Assembly (NCBI GenBank): GCA_036345935.2
Contig: JADWOT020001311.1
Coordinates: 124,001-188,000, forward strand
DNA from: Taenia hydatigena
Lineage: Eukaryota; Platyhelminthes; Cestoda; Cyclophyllidea; Taeniidae
Direction of reading: 5' to 3'
Length of the DNA: 64,000 bases
Translations under genes and position numbers: made by a program
Shown here: piece by piece, positions 9,296 through 19,949 of the stretch
Position numbering within the stretch: the first letter of the stretch is position 1
Layout: each line of letters starts with the position of its first letter
The notes under the pieces: model-generated
Seen by the model: only the letters and a program-made list of their open reading frames with translations
Told to the model about the DNA's origin: nothing
Databases searched by the model: none

Positions 9296-10339
9296 CTAAT
9301 GCATCGCCAGCCCTAAGATTGCTAATGCAACGTTACGGGGAGAAAAGCAAGAAGAAGCAATTCCCATCATTTAACAAGCTATACGGCATTGTGATTTTGC
9401 ACACTTCCTAGGGGTCGTTACCATCCTGTCAGTGCTAAATGGCACTTTTTCCCTTGGAACATATTTGACTAATAAATGAAGGCTGAAGATGAAATTTCAA
9501 TGCATCGTATTATTGGAGCAAACACAGCTGGTCTCACAAAAGCGTCAACTCGGTTCTCACTTGACTAGTACAGAAAGAGACCACGAGTAATGATAGCCCA
9601 GTGGTTGGTGCTGGTGGTTACGCATTCGCCGCAGTTTGGCAAATTGCGAGGCTGGTTGAATTTGCGTTCATGTCCTAGTAGAACAAGCGTGACACACTTG
9701 TAAAAGCCATTCCAATCCCTTTCCCAGCCTTAGTTTGCAATAAGAAAATAAAAAATTTTTCATAGGATCATCATTAAAGCACTGCAAGTGCTGTGTGCGA
9801 ACATTTCTTCCGCTCTTATTGTTCCACGGTAACTGGCTGTTAAGTTATAGCGCCACTTTACTAGATCTTGCAATAGTTACTACTCCTCAAGAGATTTGTG
9901 GATTTGAATCATGACGCATATGTTAGAGAGAGCTGATTATAAGTACAAAAGAGAAAATATCGTTTGAAACAAAATTCTTAGGCTGATGTAACTTAACCAA
10001 GGGAACGGTAAGGCGTACTTTCTAGTCGATCGTGGTGGGAGACAACAATGCCTCGATGCCATCGTTGTGATGCCAAGACACGTGCTTCTAGAAAGACACA
10101 AGGCAACTTTAGCCTTCCTTCACCTCCAGCCGCCCTGACCGGACGCTGGGTTCGATACATTGGAGGAATAATTGCTAGTCCAAATTACGTGCAGCTGCAA
10201 AATATCATCCCATTAATAGCAATTCTTCGATGATGGTTTTCCCATGAATACACCTTTTCATTGCCGTGCGACGTAGGTAGGGAGGTGGCGCCTAAATGAG
10301 TGTGCTCGATGCCTTCCTTTAGCGAAGGAATGTGGACTT

Positions 10340-10760
10340 GTACTGGCCATTCTTGTCTGGATTCCAACAAAACAAAGTAGTAAGTCGGGAAGGACCTTAA
10401 GAATTGTTGTAGTTTATCAAGCACAACGATTCGGCCACCCTCGTTGTTTGTCAGCCTGCAATCCAATCACATCCTCATCATTTAACCACTAAGTTAAAAT
10501 TACTCGTGACCGCTTTGTGTGTGGGTTCCTCAAAACCGCAGACTACGAATTGCGGGAGACTACGTGCCCGAACAAATAACTTAATAGCTCGTTATTTTCA
10601 CCTCGATTGCCAGTTGCGCTTCAATCACTTGTTGACTTGGCCACTGGCAAACCGATCGCAGCATGTTTTACTCACGTGCGAAGATATTTTTAGCTTGTCG
10701 GGATTTGTGCATCGCATTCACTTTATAACGGCGCTCATTTTCAGTTCATATTCTGTTGTC
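10340..10760 (+). repeat. Repeat Q1 copy 1
   Basis: This is collinear with 48.90-49.26 kb. Shared landmarks are GAAGGACCTTAAGAATTGTT / GAAGGACCCTAAGAATTGCT, CCAATCACATCCTCATCATT, TTTGTGTGTGGGTTCCTCAA and GTCGGGATTTGTGCATCGCA. The 10.5 kb frame is interrupted in the other copy, so a present gene is unlikely. Confidence 0.6.
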
Positions 10761-10859
10761 TGCACTTTTGCCAGAGGCAAGAAGTTAAGTGGGGAAAAGA
10801 CAACACGAATTACTGGAATGCTAGGCATGCTATGCTAATGAGACATTGGAAGTTAAACG

Positions 10860-11790
10860 TGTTCATTGAAGTTGATGGCATTAATCAATGGAACTCACTT
10901 GGCGCAGTGCCAAGGAAGACCAAAAGAGGGTAAACTCACTTCCATTAAGAAGCAAAAAGAGCAGATGAGGCAAAGCAAAAAAGTGTAAGTTTATTTAATA
11001 GTCGAAGCACACTGCGCCTTCACTTACACCTCCGCCATTCACCGGTGCATGTCGATTTCTGCAACGTCACATCAATTAGAGTATCCCATTTAAAATCCAT
11101 CCACCAGCCATCCAAACTAAGCGCAGTTGAAAGTGGATTTCCTAGACATATTCACTGATGATGTCAGAAGATAATAGTTTAAGACGAAGGGTCCCACATT
11201 TTCTCAAGTTACCAGTATCCAACAGAATCAAGCCAATTTCGTGTAAATTTAGAGAAGACTACTTGCCAACAATCGCACATCCGTCACTTATATGTAAAAT
11301 GCACAAAAGGTTAAAATTTATTGTGATCGTGGTCAAAAGGAGACAATAATTTGTTATCTGTCAGTAGACATCAATTGAGGCAAGTTGATCACACCTTTGA
11401 GAGTTCGAGCATTGCAGAATATCAATGACTACTTATAATTCAGATTGGTCCTACAAAATCTGTTCTTATGGTCTGCAGTTACCGACCCGCTGCTGGATAG
11501 TGGCTCACTATCTGGCATAATTTACTGCTCAGGTATAAAGTTCTTGCACACCGTTGTGCCAAATCTACTTTAAATTTCTCTTTTCTACATCATTTAATTA
11601 GGCTCCCTTGGCTTGATGGTCACAAGGCGTTAGATGGAGCGGATGCCCACAGATCAAGGTCTCAACACAAAGCTGGTTCAAGCTAATCTACTCAAATCAC
11701 GAAGTTCATCCTACTTTTATTCATAGTAGCTTGCAGCCTTCATCCAACGGCAGACGCCACTGTTAGGAACGATGCGACACCTGCCACAGA
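10860..11790. other. No gene seen
   Basis: I see no repeat partner and no domain. A 63-codon frame at 11158-11349 has no supporting signals. Confidence 0.35.
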
Positions 11791-11803
11791 TCGGTTCACG
11801 CAC

Positions 11804-14776
11804 ATGTCAAATGCGAAGACGTCAGTCGCACACTCGACTGCCAGATGTGCTTACTTAGCGTTGCGGAGCCTTTTACCACTCATTTTGCTTCTCCACCTTG
11901 TCCCCGTTTCCACCACGCGGTTAATCGCCAGCGTCTTTACCTCCTTTTGGATCGTTCTCATCGCCTCCAGTTTCTTTCTCATCCTCTGCTTTTGCCTCCG
12001 ACGCCACTCCGCTCGCCTTACTCTCGACATTTTCAAATTTTACAAAGATGTCAAGAGGCCAAAGCGGATGAAAATCGCGGAAATCGCGGGTAAGTTGCAC
12101 TACCATCCCTTCATCCTCCTCTTCCTCCTTCCTCCAATCCATCTTGCCTCTTTTCTACCCTACTAGGTTTGTATGAGGTAATTTAACAATGTACTCAATG
12201 GTTTGTCAGCGCCTTTCACTTTTCAAAACATAGCGAGGGCTAAAGACTTGAAGCATGCCTTTAGGCTAAAATACGTAGTTACACCACCAAGTTAATTTTA
12301 TTTCGCTTCATTCAGCTGCACGGTTATGGAAGTGGATGGATGAAGGTATTAAGGGATAGTGTGGAAGCGAGAGCGAAGGGAAGGAAGAAGAGAGGTCTAC
12401 GGCACTACACATAGACATCCAGTAATAACATTTCGCCAGCCCTCTTCCCCAATATCCTTTCCTCTCTGCTCTCAGATCCTCGTATCCTCTCTTCTCCTCA
12501 CTTACCCATTCCTTCGTCCACTTCAGTTGAAAAAGAGAGTTACTTCGCCACCATCGAAGAGGTACAATCGCCACCCTTGTCTTCTCTGTTGCGAGGGAAG
12601 AACTCGCGCCAATACATAATTAGGAAGAGCTACCAGAAAGTCACCTTCGTCAGTTCTGTAGTAGTGTTTAGGGGTAGGTCGCTATTTCCTTTCATGCAGT
12701 ATGCCTTGTACCGCTTTGCTCATCTCATTTCTTATGTCTCTCTTGCACGCGATTGCGAATTGCCTAATCGACAGCAGGAGCAGGGGCAGAATCAGGAGTA
12801 GATGCAGTGAAACAGAAGCAGCGTAGCACGTTAGGCAACAATAGGCTTAACTAGGCTGGACTGTGCTGGACTAAATCAAATGCGAGTAGAGTAGAGCAGC
12901 CACGTATGCCTGATTATGACAGTCTGGTGTGGAAGAGAGTGAGAAAGGTTGGAAAGGAAGAAAATAGGCAGGTAGCCGTGTTCATGGCCTATCATTTAAA
13001 TCACCTTTAACCCCTCCTCATTTGTCACGTTGAATAGGCTTAACGCAACTGCAGGCTGCCTGCAATGAGGTCTTTCTCTTCTGCCAGGCAAGGAGGTCCG
13101 GCAACGTCTTCGAGATGGTAAAACGGGAACCCTCTTGCCTACTTTTCCTATTCTCACATGCTCTTCAGCACTGCGTCTAGCATTATGTCTTAGCGCTTAC
13201 GCTTCACTCATTCAAATCACGGAAAAGGGAGGAATGAGCGCTGCCTATATAGCATCCTTTCATCATCCTTCCTGTTTCCATTTTAGTGACGTCAAAGCGC
13301 TTCACTCATCTGGCTACCCCACGTTTCTGTCACTTTCTCCCTTCTCCGACCCACAGGCACTTCTCTTCCTCCTCCTTCTCTAACCTCGTCACGTGTTAAC
13401 TCCCTTTAAATACGTGCCGTTCCTCTCTCTACTTTCCTTTTTCCTTATCATGCTTTTTTAAATAGCGATGCTAATGAAAGCAGTTATGTTCTGGACTAGA
13501 CAATGCTTAGACTGCACCAGAGTAGACTACACTAGGCTTAAGCAATGTCTGAATTTCGCTTTAGCGTAGCTAACATCACCGTATCCTCTTCATTCCCATC
13601 TCCCTTTTTTATTATCTGCAGTTTGTTTTATTCCACGCCGCCTCTGTTCTGTCGCCTCGTCCTCCTCTTCATCCCACTCCTTCCCCTTCACCAGTTATGC
13701 CCTTGAGAGCGAAAGCGAGTGCCCTTCACCTACTTCTTACCTCGTATTGCAGAGTTCGGCTTATGGTTCACCTTTCCTTTTCATTATCCACATCCATCTC
13801 CCACCTTGTAGCGAGTCCCTCTACCTGGTATTTTACAATCACGAATAAGAAGGTGCACTTCTCTCCCTGCCCCTCCATCTCCACTCTCTTCGCTCCGTCT
13901 GTCTCACTGTGTGTGTATGCCGTTGTCCACCTCCTTCCTTTGTCCTTCCAGATCGTTGTTTCGATCAGTGTGGCGCGAAAACAAGTAAGAACATGTGTTT
14001 GTTTGTATGTGTACGCGCGTGTGTCTGTGTGTAGGGCTGCTGGCACAGTTGTTGAATTTTCCTCTCTGTACGCGACTTTGCAGACGATCAGGTGGATAGT
14101 TGTATCCTAGGCCCAGTAAGCTCTCCTTTGACCATTCATTTGTTGTCTAGTTTGCTGGCAGGTTGGTTGGCTATAACTTCGTACTTATTTACCCACCTAT
14201 TTCGCATAATTTGTCTTTTGCTTCTCCCGCCTGTGCCACCTGTCCTGCGCATCATCCTGATTTCCTTTCTCTTCTCCTTTTTTTAGATTAAAGAAGACAT
14301 TTCGCGATGGTGAGAAAGCAGCGACGAAAAAAATACGAACAATATTGTCCATAAAGGTGGTCCATACCATCACAGATGGTTACGAAAGTTAGCTGACCAT
14401 GCGCTGAGGATATCGAGCTGCCTGCGCCTACACAGAGGAAACAGATTAACTAGAAGAAAAGGTGCTATGAGGTGGTTTTTGAATCCGGTGATCTGCGGTT
14501 GTGAGAGTTGCAATTGAGCAGTTCCTGACATTAGACAATGAACATTTTAAGGACTTCTGCCCCACCCACCCCTAATTTTCTTATGTACTTACACCAAGCC
14601 TTCTCCTCTTCTATCCTCCCTCTTGCTTAATAGAAGTGTTTTTCATCCAACTACGTCTTCATGGGCACTGCATTGTGCGCGTTCCATTGGTAAATGCCGC
14701 CTACTCCAATGGACACACTCAACCTCTCGTGTCACAGTCCTTCACTGTGGTTAGAGCAGTAACCTCGCATGTCTAG
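11804..14776 (+). CDS. Candidate multi-micro-exon gene, possible membrane or secreted protein
   Basis: Several pyrimidine-rich acceptors on the plus strand are each followed within 8-56 bases by a donor-like GT. A phase-consistent chain is: 11804-12089, 12316-12345 (30 nt), 12527-12561 (35), 13088-13117 (30), 13952-13984 (33), 14084-14091 (8, weak donor), 14287-14309 (23), 14634-14689 (56) and 14738-14776, ending in TAG. The first block encodes a hydrophobic start (LRSLLPLILLLHLVPVS) and a second hydrophobic stretch (FWIVLIASSFFLILCFC), then basic residues. Its 5' limit is uncertain. The joined middle reads MKIAEIAARLWKWMDE then VEKESYFATIEE. The end reads EVFFIQLRLHGHCIVRVPL then SFTVVRAVTSHV. 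Runs of tiny exons recall flatworm micro-exon genes, but I recognise no family. Other small exons, such as 13812-13827, are possible. Individual exons could be chance. Confidence 0.3.
12316..12345 (+). other. Candidate micro-exon, 30 nt
   Basis: A TTTATTTCGCTTCATTCAG acceptor is followed by 30 bases and then GTATTA. In phase 1 it reads ARLWKWMDE, joining without a stop to the exons on both sides. Confidence 0.25.
12527..12561 (+). other. Candidate micro-exon, 35 nt
   Basis: This follows a long pyrimidine tract ending TTCGTCCACTTCAG, and a GTACAA donor comes after it. In phase 1 it reads (V)EKESYFATIEE, one of the most protein-like pieces of the chain. Confidence 0.3.
13088..13117 (+). other. 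Candidate micro-exon, 30 nt
   Basis: The acceptor TCTTTCTCTTCTGCCAG is followed by 30 bases and GTAAAA. The exon reads ARRSGNVFEM in phase 0. Another frame (KEVRQRLRD) is also open. Confidence 0.3.
13952..13984 (+). other. Candidate micro-exon, 33 nt
   Basis: The acceptor CTTCCTTTGTCCTTCCAG and the donor GTAAGA are both close to consensus. The 33-base exon is symmetrical and reads IVVSISVARKQ in phase 0. All three frames are open, so the phase rests on the chain. Confidence 0.35.
14634..14689 (+). other. Candidate exon, 56 nt
   Basis: A strong pyrimidine tract ends CCCTCTTGCTTAATAG, and the donor is CATTG|GTAAAT. In phase 1 it reads VFFIQLRLHGHCIVRVPL. A 48-base intron then leads to the proposed last exon. 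Confidence 0.3.
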
Positions 14777-14779
14777 TCC

Positions 14780-16740
14780 GTAAGATCTCACGCAGCGAAC
14801 CCGAAACAGAGGAGTGATACTCAAAATGTCCACTCATCATCACTTCACCAACTCTGCCTTGCTGTTGTGCCAAACATCGACGACCATCAAGTCTGCCTTA
14901 GAGCTACTAATCATGCCGACCCTCTTGGCCTCATTACGTCGATGATATCCAACTCTGAATCCCTTCACATGCTGACTAAACTACTAAGAAGATGGATGAG
15001 TGGACTGGCGGCCACTACCACGCCGGTCTAATGCAGCATGAGAGACGCGTACGAGAGACAGCCGAAGAGGCAAAAAGGGAAGCGCAGTTGTCAAATCAAA
15101 GTTACTAACAAAAAAACACCTATTACAATTGCTACTACCCATTTATTATTTTAATGTCTTCACAGTTCACACGCTTTCCCAAATTAGATGCTAGAGACAA
15201 AGTAAGGTGTTCGATGGACCCATGTCTCCTGAAAGTAGTGAACGGCCTTCTAAGTAGTTGCATTAAAGCTTTGCCAGATTTAAAACGCCGGTAGTGTGGT
15301 TAATAGGGCACCATTTGTGGAAAATGGGATAGGCCTATTCAACACTGGGTCCTAAGTGATGCTAGTTACATTTCGCAATTTGACTTGGACCCAAATTTTA
15401 TTTTCCTCAATGCAGCATCATCTAATGAACATGGGCTTTATCACATTTCCGGAATGCGAATCTGACCCTTGAGACCCGGATCAGAGCAATGCCTTTCGTC
15501 CTTTACCCTCAGGTTGCTACAAAATTCATGCATGGCAGTTGCGGCTCCAAATAATGTCGAGCCGTTCCTTTGGTCTTCAAGCTACTTTAGTTTTCTCCAG
15601 AGTTCTGATTATAATAAAGGTTATCAATTAATATCCCATCCTTGAAACTAAGGCCTGGCTAACAAATGCAAAATTCATCAACTAGACTGCTTTTCAGGCT
15701 GTCCTCCTTGTACTCAACTGGGAGCCACTTTCCCCTCCACTGGCCCTCCGTCCTTACCTTTTACACTAAATCTTTCATGATCTCAAGCGTCTAAGTAGCA
15801 ACTCTCATCCTGCAAGAGCTCAACGTTAGAGGCAGTCTAACGTTGTATTTCTTACTGATAACGACATGCGCGATATAAACGGACAAAAATATTTTGCTAG
15901 GCAGCTAAACACCACAATATTAACAGCGATACGAAAAGGTGACACTGATAAGTTTGCATTTTGAAAAGCGAAGTTTTAATTCTAAGCCTGAACAAGCAGC
16001 TGCACTTGAAGGCGAGTGCGCTCCACGAGTGGCGACTCGCATGCAAGCGCGTACTCGCTGTGACGAGACGCATCGGTGTCGACCGGTTAACTGCTTCCTC
16101 ATTGGAACGAGGAGTAAGTACGCCGTCTCGCTAAGACATAATCCATCAAGCTCAACAATATTAGTTTGTACATTTAAAAGTGGCAGAGAACAACTTGTCC
16201 CAAGACTGTGTAGGAAGATACTGATGACATAGACACAATAGTCACACACTTGCGGTCGGCATGGATTGATCACGACCTCGTCTCGTTTTCACTAGCAGTC
16301 ATTTTTCAAGCCTAGGTTACGAATTGTTTTTAGAAGGTCTATAGTAGTCCAGTAATCCACCACCACTGAGGCCTTGCTGATCTGATGATTGACAGCAGGT
16401 GCTCTCTTCTGTACAACATGGTTGTGGTATCACGCCAACAAGGTTGCGGTCGTTGTATACCAATGTTACCAACACAGCAATGAGGTCATTTGCGCTGATG
16501 TAATAGCAAATTCTAGCATATAGACTTATTCATGGCTCAGGCAAATGGAGGAATTCTGTAGCAATGCAACATGCTTGCTAAGAGCAAAAGAGAAACCGGT
16601 ATGCTCACTCTCGCAGGCCATTCTGATTAGCATTTGAAAGGTTAATCTCATGGTAGTTAAACCTGTCTGACCCATGTCCTCAGTAATTTTCGAGAGAAGT
16701 GCGAAGCACAGGCAGCTAACGTGATTCGGCTGTATTTTGC
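14780..16740. other. No gene seen
   Basis: Two overlapping opposite frames at 15920-16273 are open for about 100 codons, but neither has supporting signals or a domain. An AATAAA hexamer lies near 15614, too far from 14776 to assign with confidence. Confidence 0.35.
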
Positions 16741-16749
16741 TAATCAACA

Positions 16750-17245
16750 CAGATTATTTAAAAGGGTACAGAAACCAGTGGCTTAATATCGAAGGTTCCT
16801 GGACCGTGCGCCACCTTTTGCATCTCAATAAACTCACGCGATTTGCGGTCAGCTTTGGTCTTGATTTGAAATCTGCTTATGATTACGAGTGTGGATCGTA
16901 GCTCGTAACGCTCACCAATCTTTAGTTGATGCTCTATCACTTGAGCAATATTTGGGGAGCGTAAAGTTTGTCACTTAAATGTAAAATCAAAGCTGTCTAA
17001 TCTTAAAATCCACATTCCGTAGTCTTCAACGCAAACCCAACGTGTATTCGAATCAGTGTGAAGTGGCGAATGCATTTACGATTCAAATTCGATGTTGGGA
17101 GGTCAGCAACAAAGGCAAAGGCAGGAAAACTGCGTCTAGGTGTCTGCGAGTACACGCCACCAGATGCCACGCGTGTGATGGGGCGGTCCGCAGGAAAGCC
17201 GACGAAGTAAGAAGCATCTAGTCGTAATACCAAACACCAATTGTG
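16750..17245. repeat. Family T, segment a, copy 1
   Basis: This segment recurs inverted at about 22.54-22.88 kb. Two frames are recognisable in both copies. On the plus strand FKFDVGRSATKAKAGKLRLG then VCEYTPPDATRV (17090-17200) matches FDFDVGRLATRVKAGKMCLG then VCEYVPLDATHV. On the minus strand EHQLKIGERYELRSTLVIIS matches EHQLEIGECYEL, a stop, then SAVAII. One frame is probably the antisense shadow of the other. I do not recognise the protein. Confidence 0.5.
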
Positions 17246-17689
17246 ATCGACTAGTTAAATCAAGTAATGCAAGCAAACTGCCTTCGATGTATCAGATTTG
17301 CATCTGAAAATTATTGATACTTAGAAAATTCTCATCCCAAGCGTAGAGGTTAAACGCTGAGAAATAAAAGTACCATTCTAATCTACGAAAATGCCTTCAC
17401 GAAAAAATGGCACCAACCTAATAAATTACCTACGGCTCGACAGTTCCAAATCCCTTTTACTTTGTTTCAAACCCACCCACTGCATTCATAAAAGTGTAGG
17501 TCATTTCAGGCATAGTTGTATGACATTTATTTCGGAAGCTTTTAAGCACTTCATCGAATGCCGTCATAGACCAACGAACTATATGCATGCTGGAGTGCAT
17601 AAAGCTATAGCTCTTTTCCACATGACATAAAGACAGGCCCAATGTACCATCTCCACTAAATTGACAGCTGAATTGTTTTGCCGGCGGTT

Positions 17690-18330
17690 GCACCAAATGC
17701 GACAACCATCAGGTAAGTTGGAAAACGGAGCAAAGCGGATACCACCTAGTGCCTCATACATCTTTTGCATGCAGTCCAAGTTTGGATGGAGATCTAAAGT
17801 TTGCCGCATTGAGCCTGTCACAACAAGCGTTTGCTTTGGCGTGAAGACATCGGCTATGGCATTCAGGTGTCCACAGTCCCGATGCTCAAAATCTGGATAA
17901 TCAAGATATAAAATGATACAGTTTTAATCGCTCAGCCGCATCTTCCCTCTTCCTTCTCCACCTTCTTCAGACCATTCTCGCATGTCCAATACCGTGCCAT
18001 TTGCTTTTTCTCAAGAATGGATTCCAAATTGCTTGAAAAGGTGGGAACATCCTTAGACACGTCCAGGAGGAGACGAGTGGAGGAAGCAGAATGCAGTACT
18101 GGCAAGTTGTATTTGTAGCGTCTCATCCGGCATGACGACAGTTCTGTGCAGTGACATGGCGTAGTGATCAGACAGCTAATCGGAACTTGTGCATTAGCAG
18201 GAAGCACTCCCCACTTGAGATCACGGAAGAGCTTCTCCACGTTATCGTAATACTCTCTTGCATGATCAAAACAATGAGAGTGCCCCTTTGCGTTTGTGAA
18301 GAATAGCGTCCAGCAGAGGTGTACGTCCAC
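17690..18330 (-). pseudogene. Family T pseudogene, NLDCM motif, copy 1
   Basis: Minus-strand frames read EYYDNVEKLFRDLKWGVLPA and LHSASSTRLLLDVSKDVPTF upstream (17932-18330). After a shift of frame or an intron near 17980 they read DFEHRDCGHLNAIADVFTPK, QTLDLHPNLDCMQKMYEALG and GIRFAPFSNLPDG (17710-17990). A TAA interrupts after RLSD. The copy at 54.74-55.02 kb lacks that stop and keeps the same frame with many substitutions, so a real protein lies behind it. The family is unknown to me. The acidic, glycine-rich EEGGEGRG stretch is shared by both. Confidence 0.5.
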
Positions 18331-18849
18331 CCACTTTATGTCCTTTACACTGTGGTGGATACTGAGGGTTTGAGTAGGAAGGTCTTGATTTGGTCGCTCA
18401 TCTGTTGACTTCTCCTAAAACAGAACACTTAATGGTAAATTTTGGCAACTTTCGGGACGACGTTGATGCGAAAGGGGCTTGGTAAAGTTATCCAACGGAC
18501 GCAGAGTTAATCGAACCCACCTGATACATCGCCATGCAAATCTGATATGAACTATCCAAATGAAGCCTCTTTTATGCATCAGGTGATCACCAACGTCTCA
18601 CAACCAGCCAATCAGCAAGGCCCAACTACCAACTAAGGTTCTCAGGTACTACGCAGATCTGTTTGGAAGGATGCGTGCAAGTCCTGGCTACCAGTCTTGC
18701 AATCTGTAATGATGTTGTGATGATTTATTCATCACTAGTAAAAAGCATGCCAGATTTTAAAATGTCTTTGAGCATAATGCAAATAAATATCAAAATACTT
18801 TTTAGCGTGAATTGATGTGGACAGGTATATATACACATCTAGGCGTTAG

Positions 18850-19930
18850 CTAAACTAATACAAGTTGCAAAGCATGTGCTCTTGCTCCGCTTTTACAAAT
18901 AGGCGAACATTAACGCACCTTGATGCTACTAGCCCGATCCGATCCTAATTAGCCGTCTCTTTCAACTAAAACAAATTAACGCAGCTAATCTTGATGTGAG
19001 TTATTTTACATTAATATCTGATGCTGTGGACATTTCAAGCAGCTGCACGCGTACGTAATAGCAGCATACTATGGCAGGAACACTGTCACCACCCTTGGTG
19101 AAACCGCAATCCTTTGCAATAATACTCCCATTTGTCAATGGATAGTGCTTAAGGTAGCACTGGGAAGGATTGCGGGATCTATTTTAACTCCGAAAATTGA
19201 AAGGCTTCTTAGGAGATGGCGAAGCGAATGTTAGTGCTGAAGTATCACGCAATACCTGACTCTAGCTTAGTCACAAAGCAGTAATGGTGATAAGAAATGA
19301 GGTGGAGACGTGTGTCGCTTCTAATTATTTGTTACCAACAATTTGCCTGACTACTGCGATCAGTATTCACTCCGACCTGCCGACCGGTGAATTAAGGCTG
19401 GACGACAGATACTCTGCTGGTGGTATGAAAGAACCGACTAATTGATAGCGGTTCCATTGTGATGATAGACAAGGCACAGCTCATCGCCTTATTCCGCGCA
19501 CCCGTAGGCATGATGCAAAGATTCGTTACGCAATAGTTGACCAGGCAGTAAGAGAGCTAGCATTGCATTTGACTCGACTACTTTCTGTTTATTGGTAGCC
19601 TAGTGGAAAACAAAGGATAGTTTATATAAAGTAAAACGGAATCACATGTCAAAATCATGCTCTCAAAGTCTTAGTCAAAAAACCAGCATGATTAATTTGG
19701 AATGCCGTGTGTTCTACAGCATAAATTGACACGTCTAGGGATGCAAGACGTTAAGGAATCCGCATGTTGTAATGCTATTAAAGCTGTAAGCTATTATTCA
19801 TTTAGATCGCTATGAATGAATGGGACGGAATTGCATGGAAAGCTGATCAATGGGATTCAAAAGGAAAGGGTAAAATGAATACGAATAGGAGAGCAAGTTA
19901 AGCGACTGATAGAGAGAACCCGCTATTGGT
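18850..19930 (-). repeat. Family A copy 2
   Basis: This is collinear with 41.86-43.2 kb in its first part (GGCGAACATTAACG..., ACTGTCACCACCC..., GACTCTAGCTTAGT) and with 3.5-3.9 kb in its second (GACTACTGCGATCAG onward). The minus frame reads HHAYGCAE, a stop, then GDELCLVYHHNGT near 19440-19510. The upstream frame has several stops. This copy is more decayed than the one near 42 kb. Confidence 0.6.
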
Positions 19931-19949
19931 GTGAGATGCCACCACAGGT

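Noticed and set aside
11851..12142. Minus-strand acidic and basic frames opposite the first candidate exon
   Set aside because: The K/E/R-rich composition is what the complement of a pyrimidine-rich strand produces, and splice signals favour the plus strand.
13985..14035. GT-rich microsatellite
   Set aside because: Units are too irregular to call an array, and it lies just after a candidate donor, as intron sequence.
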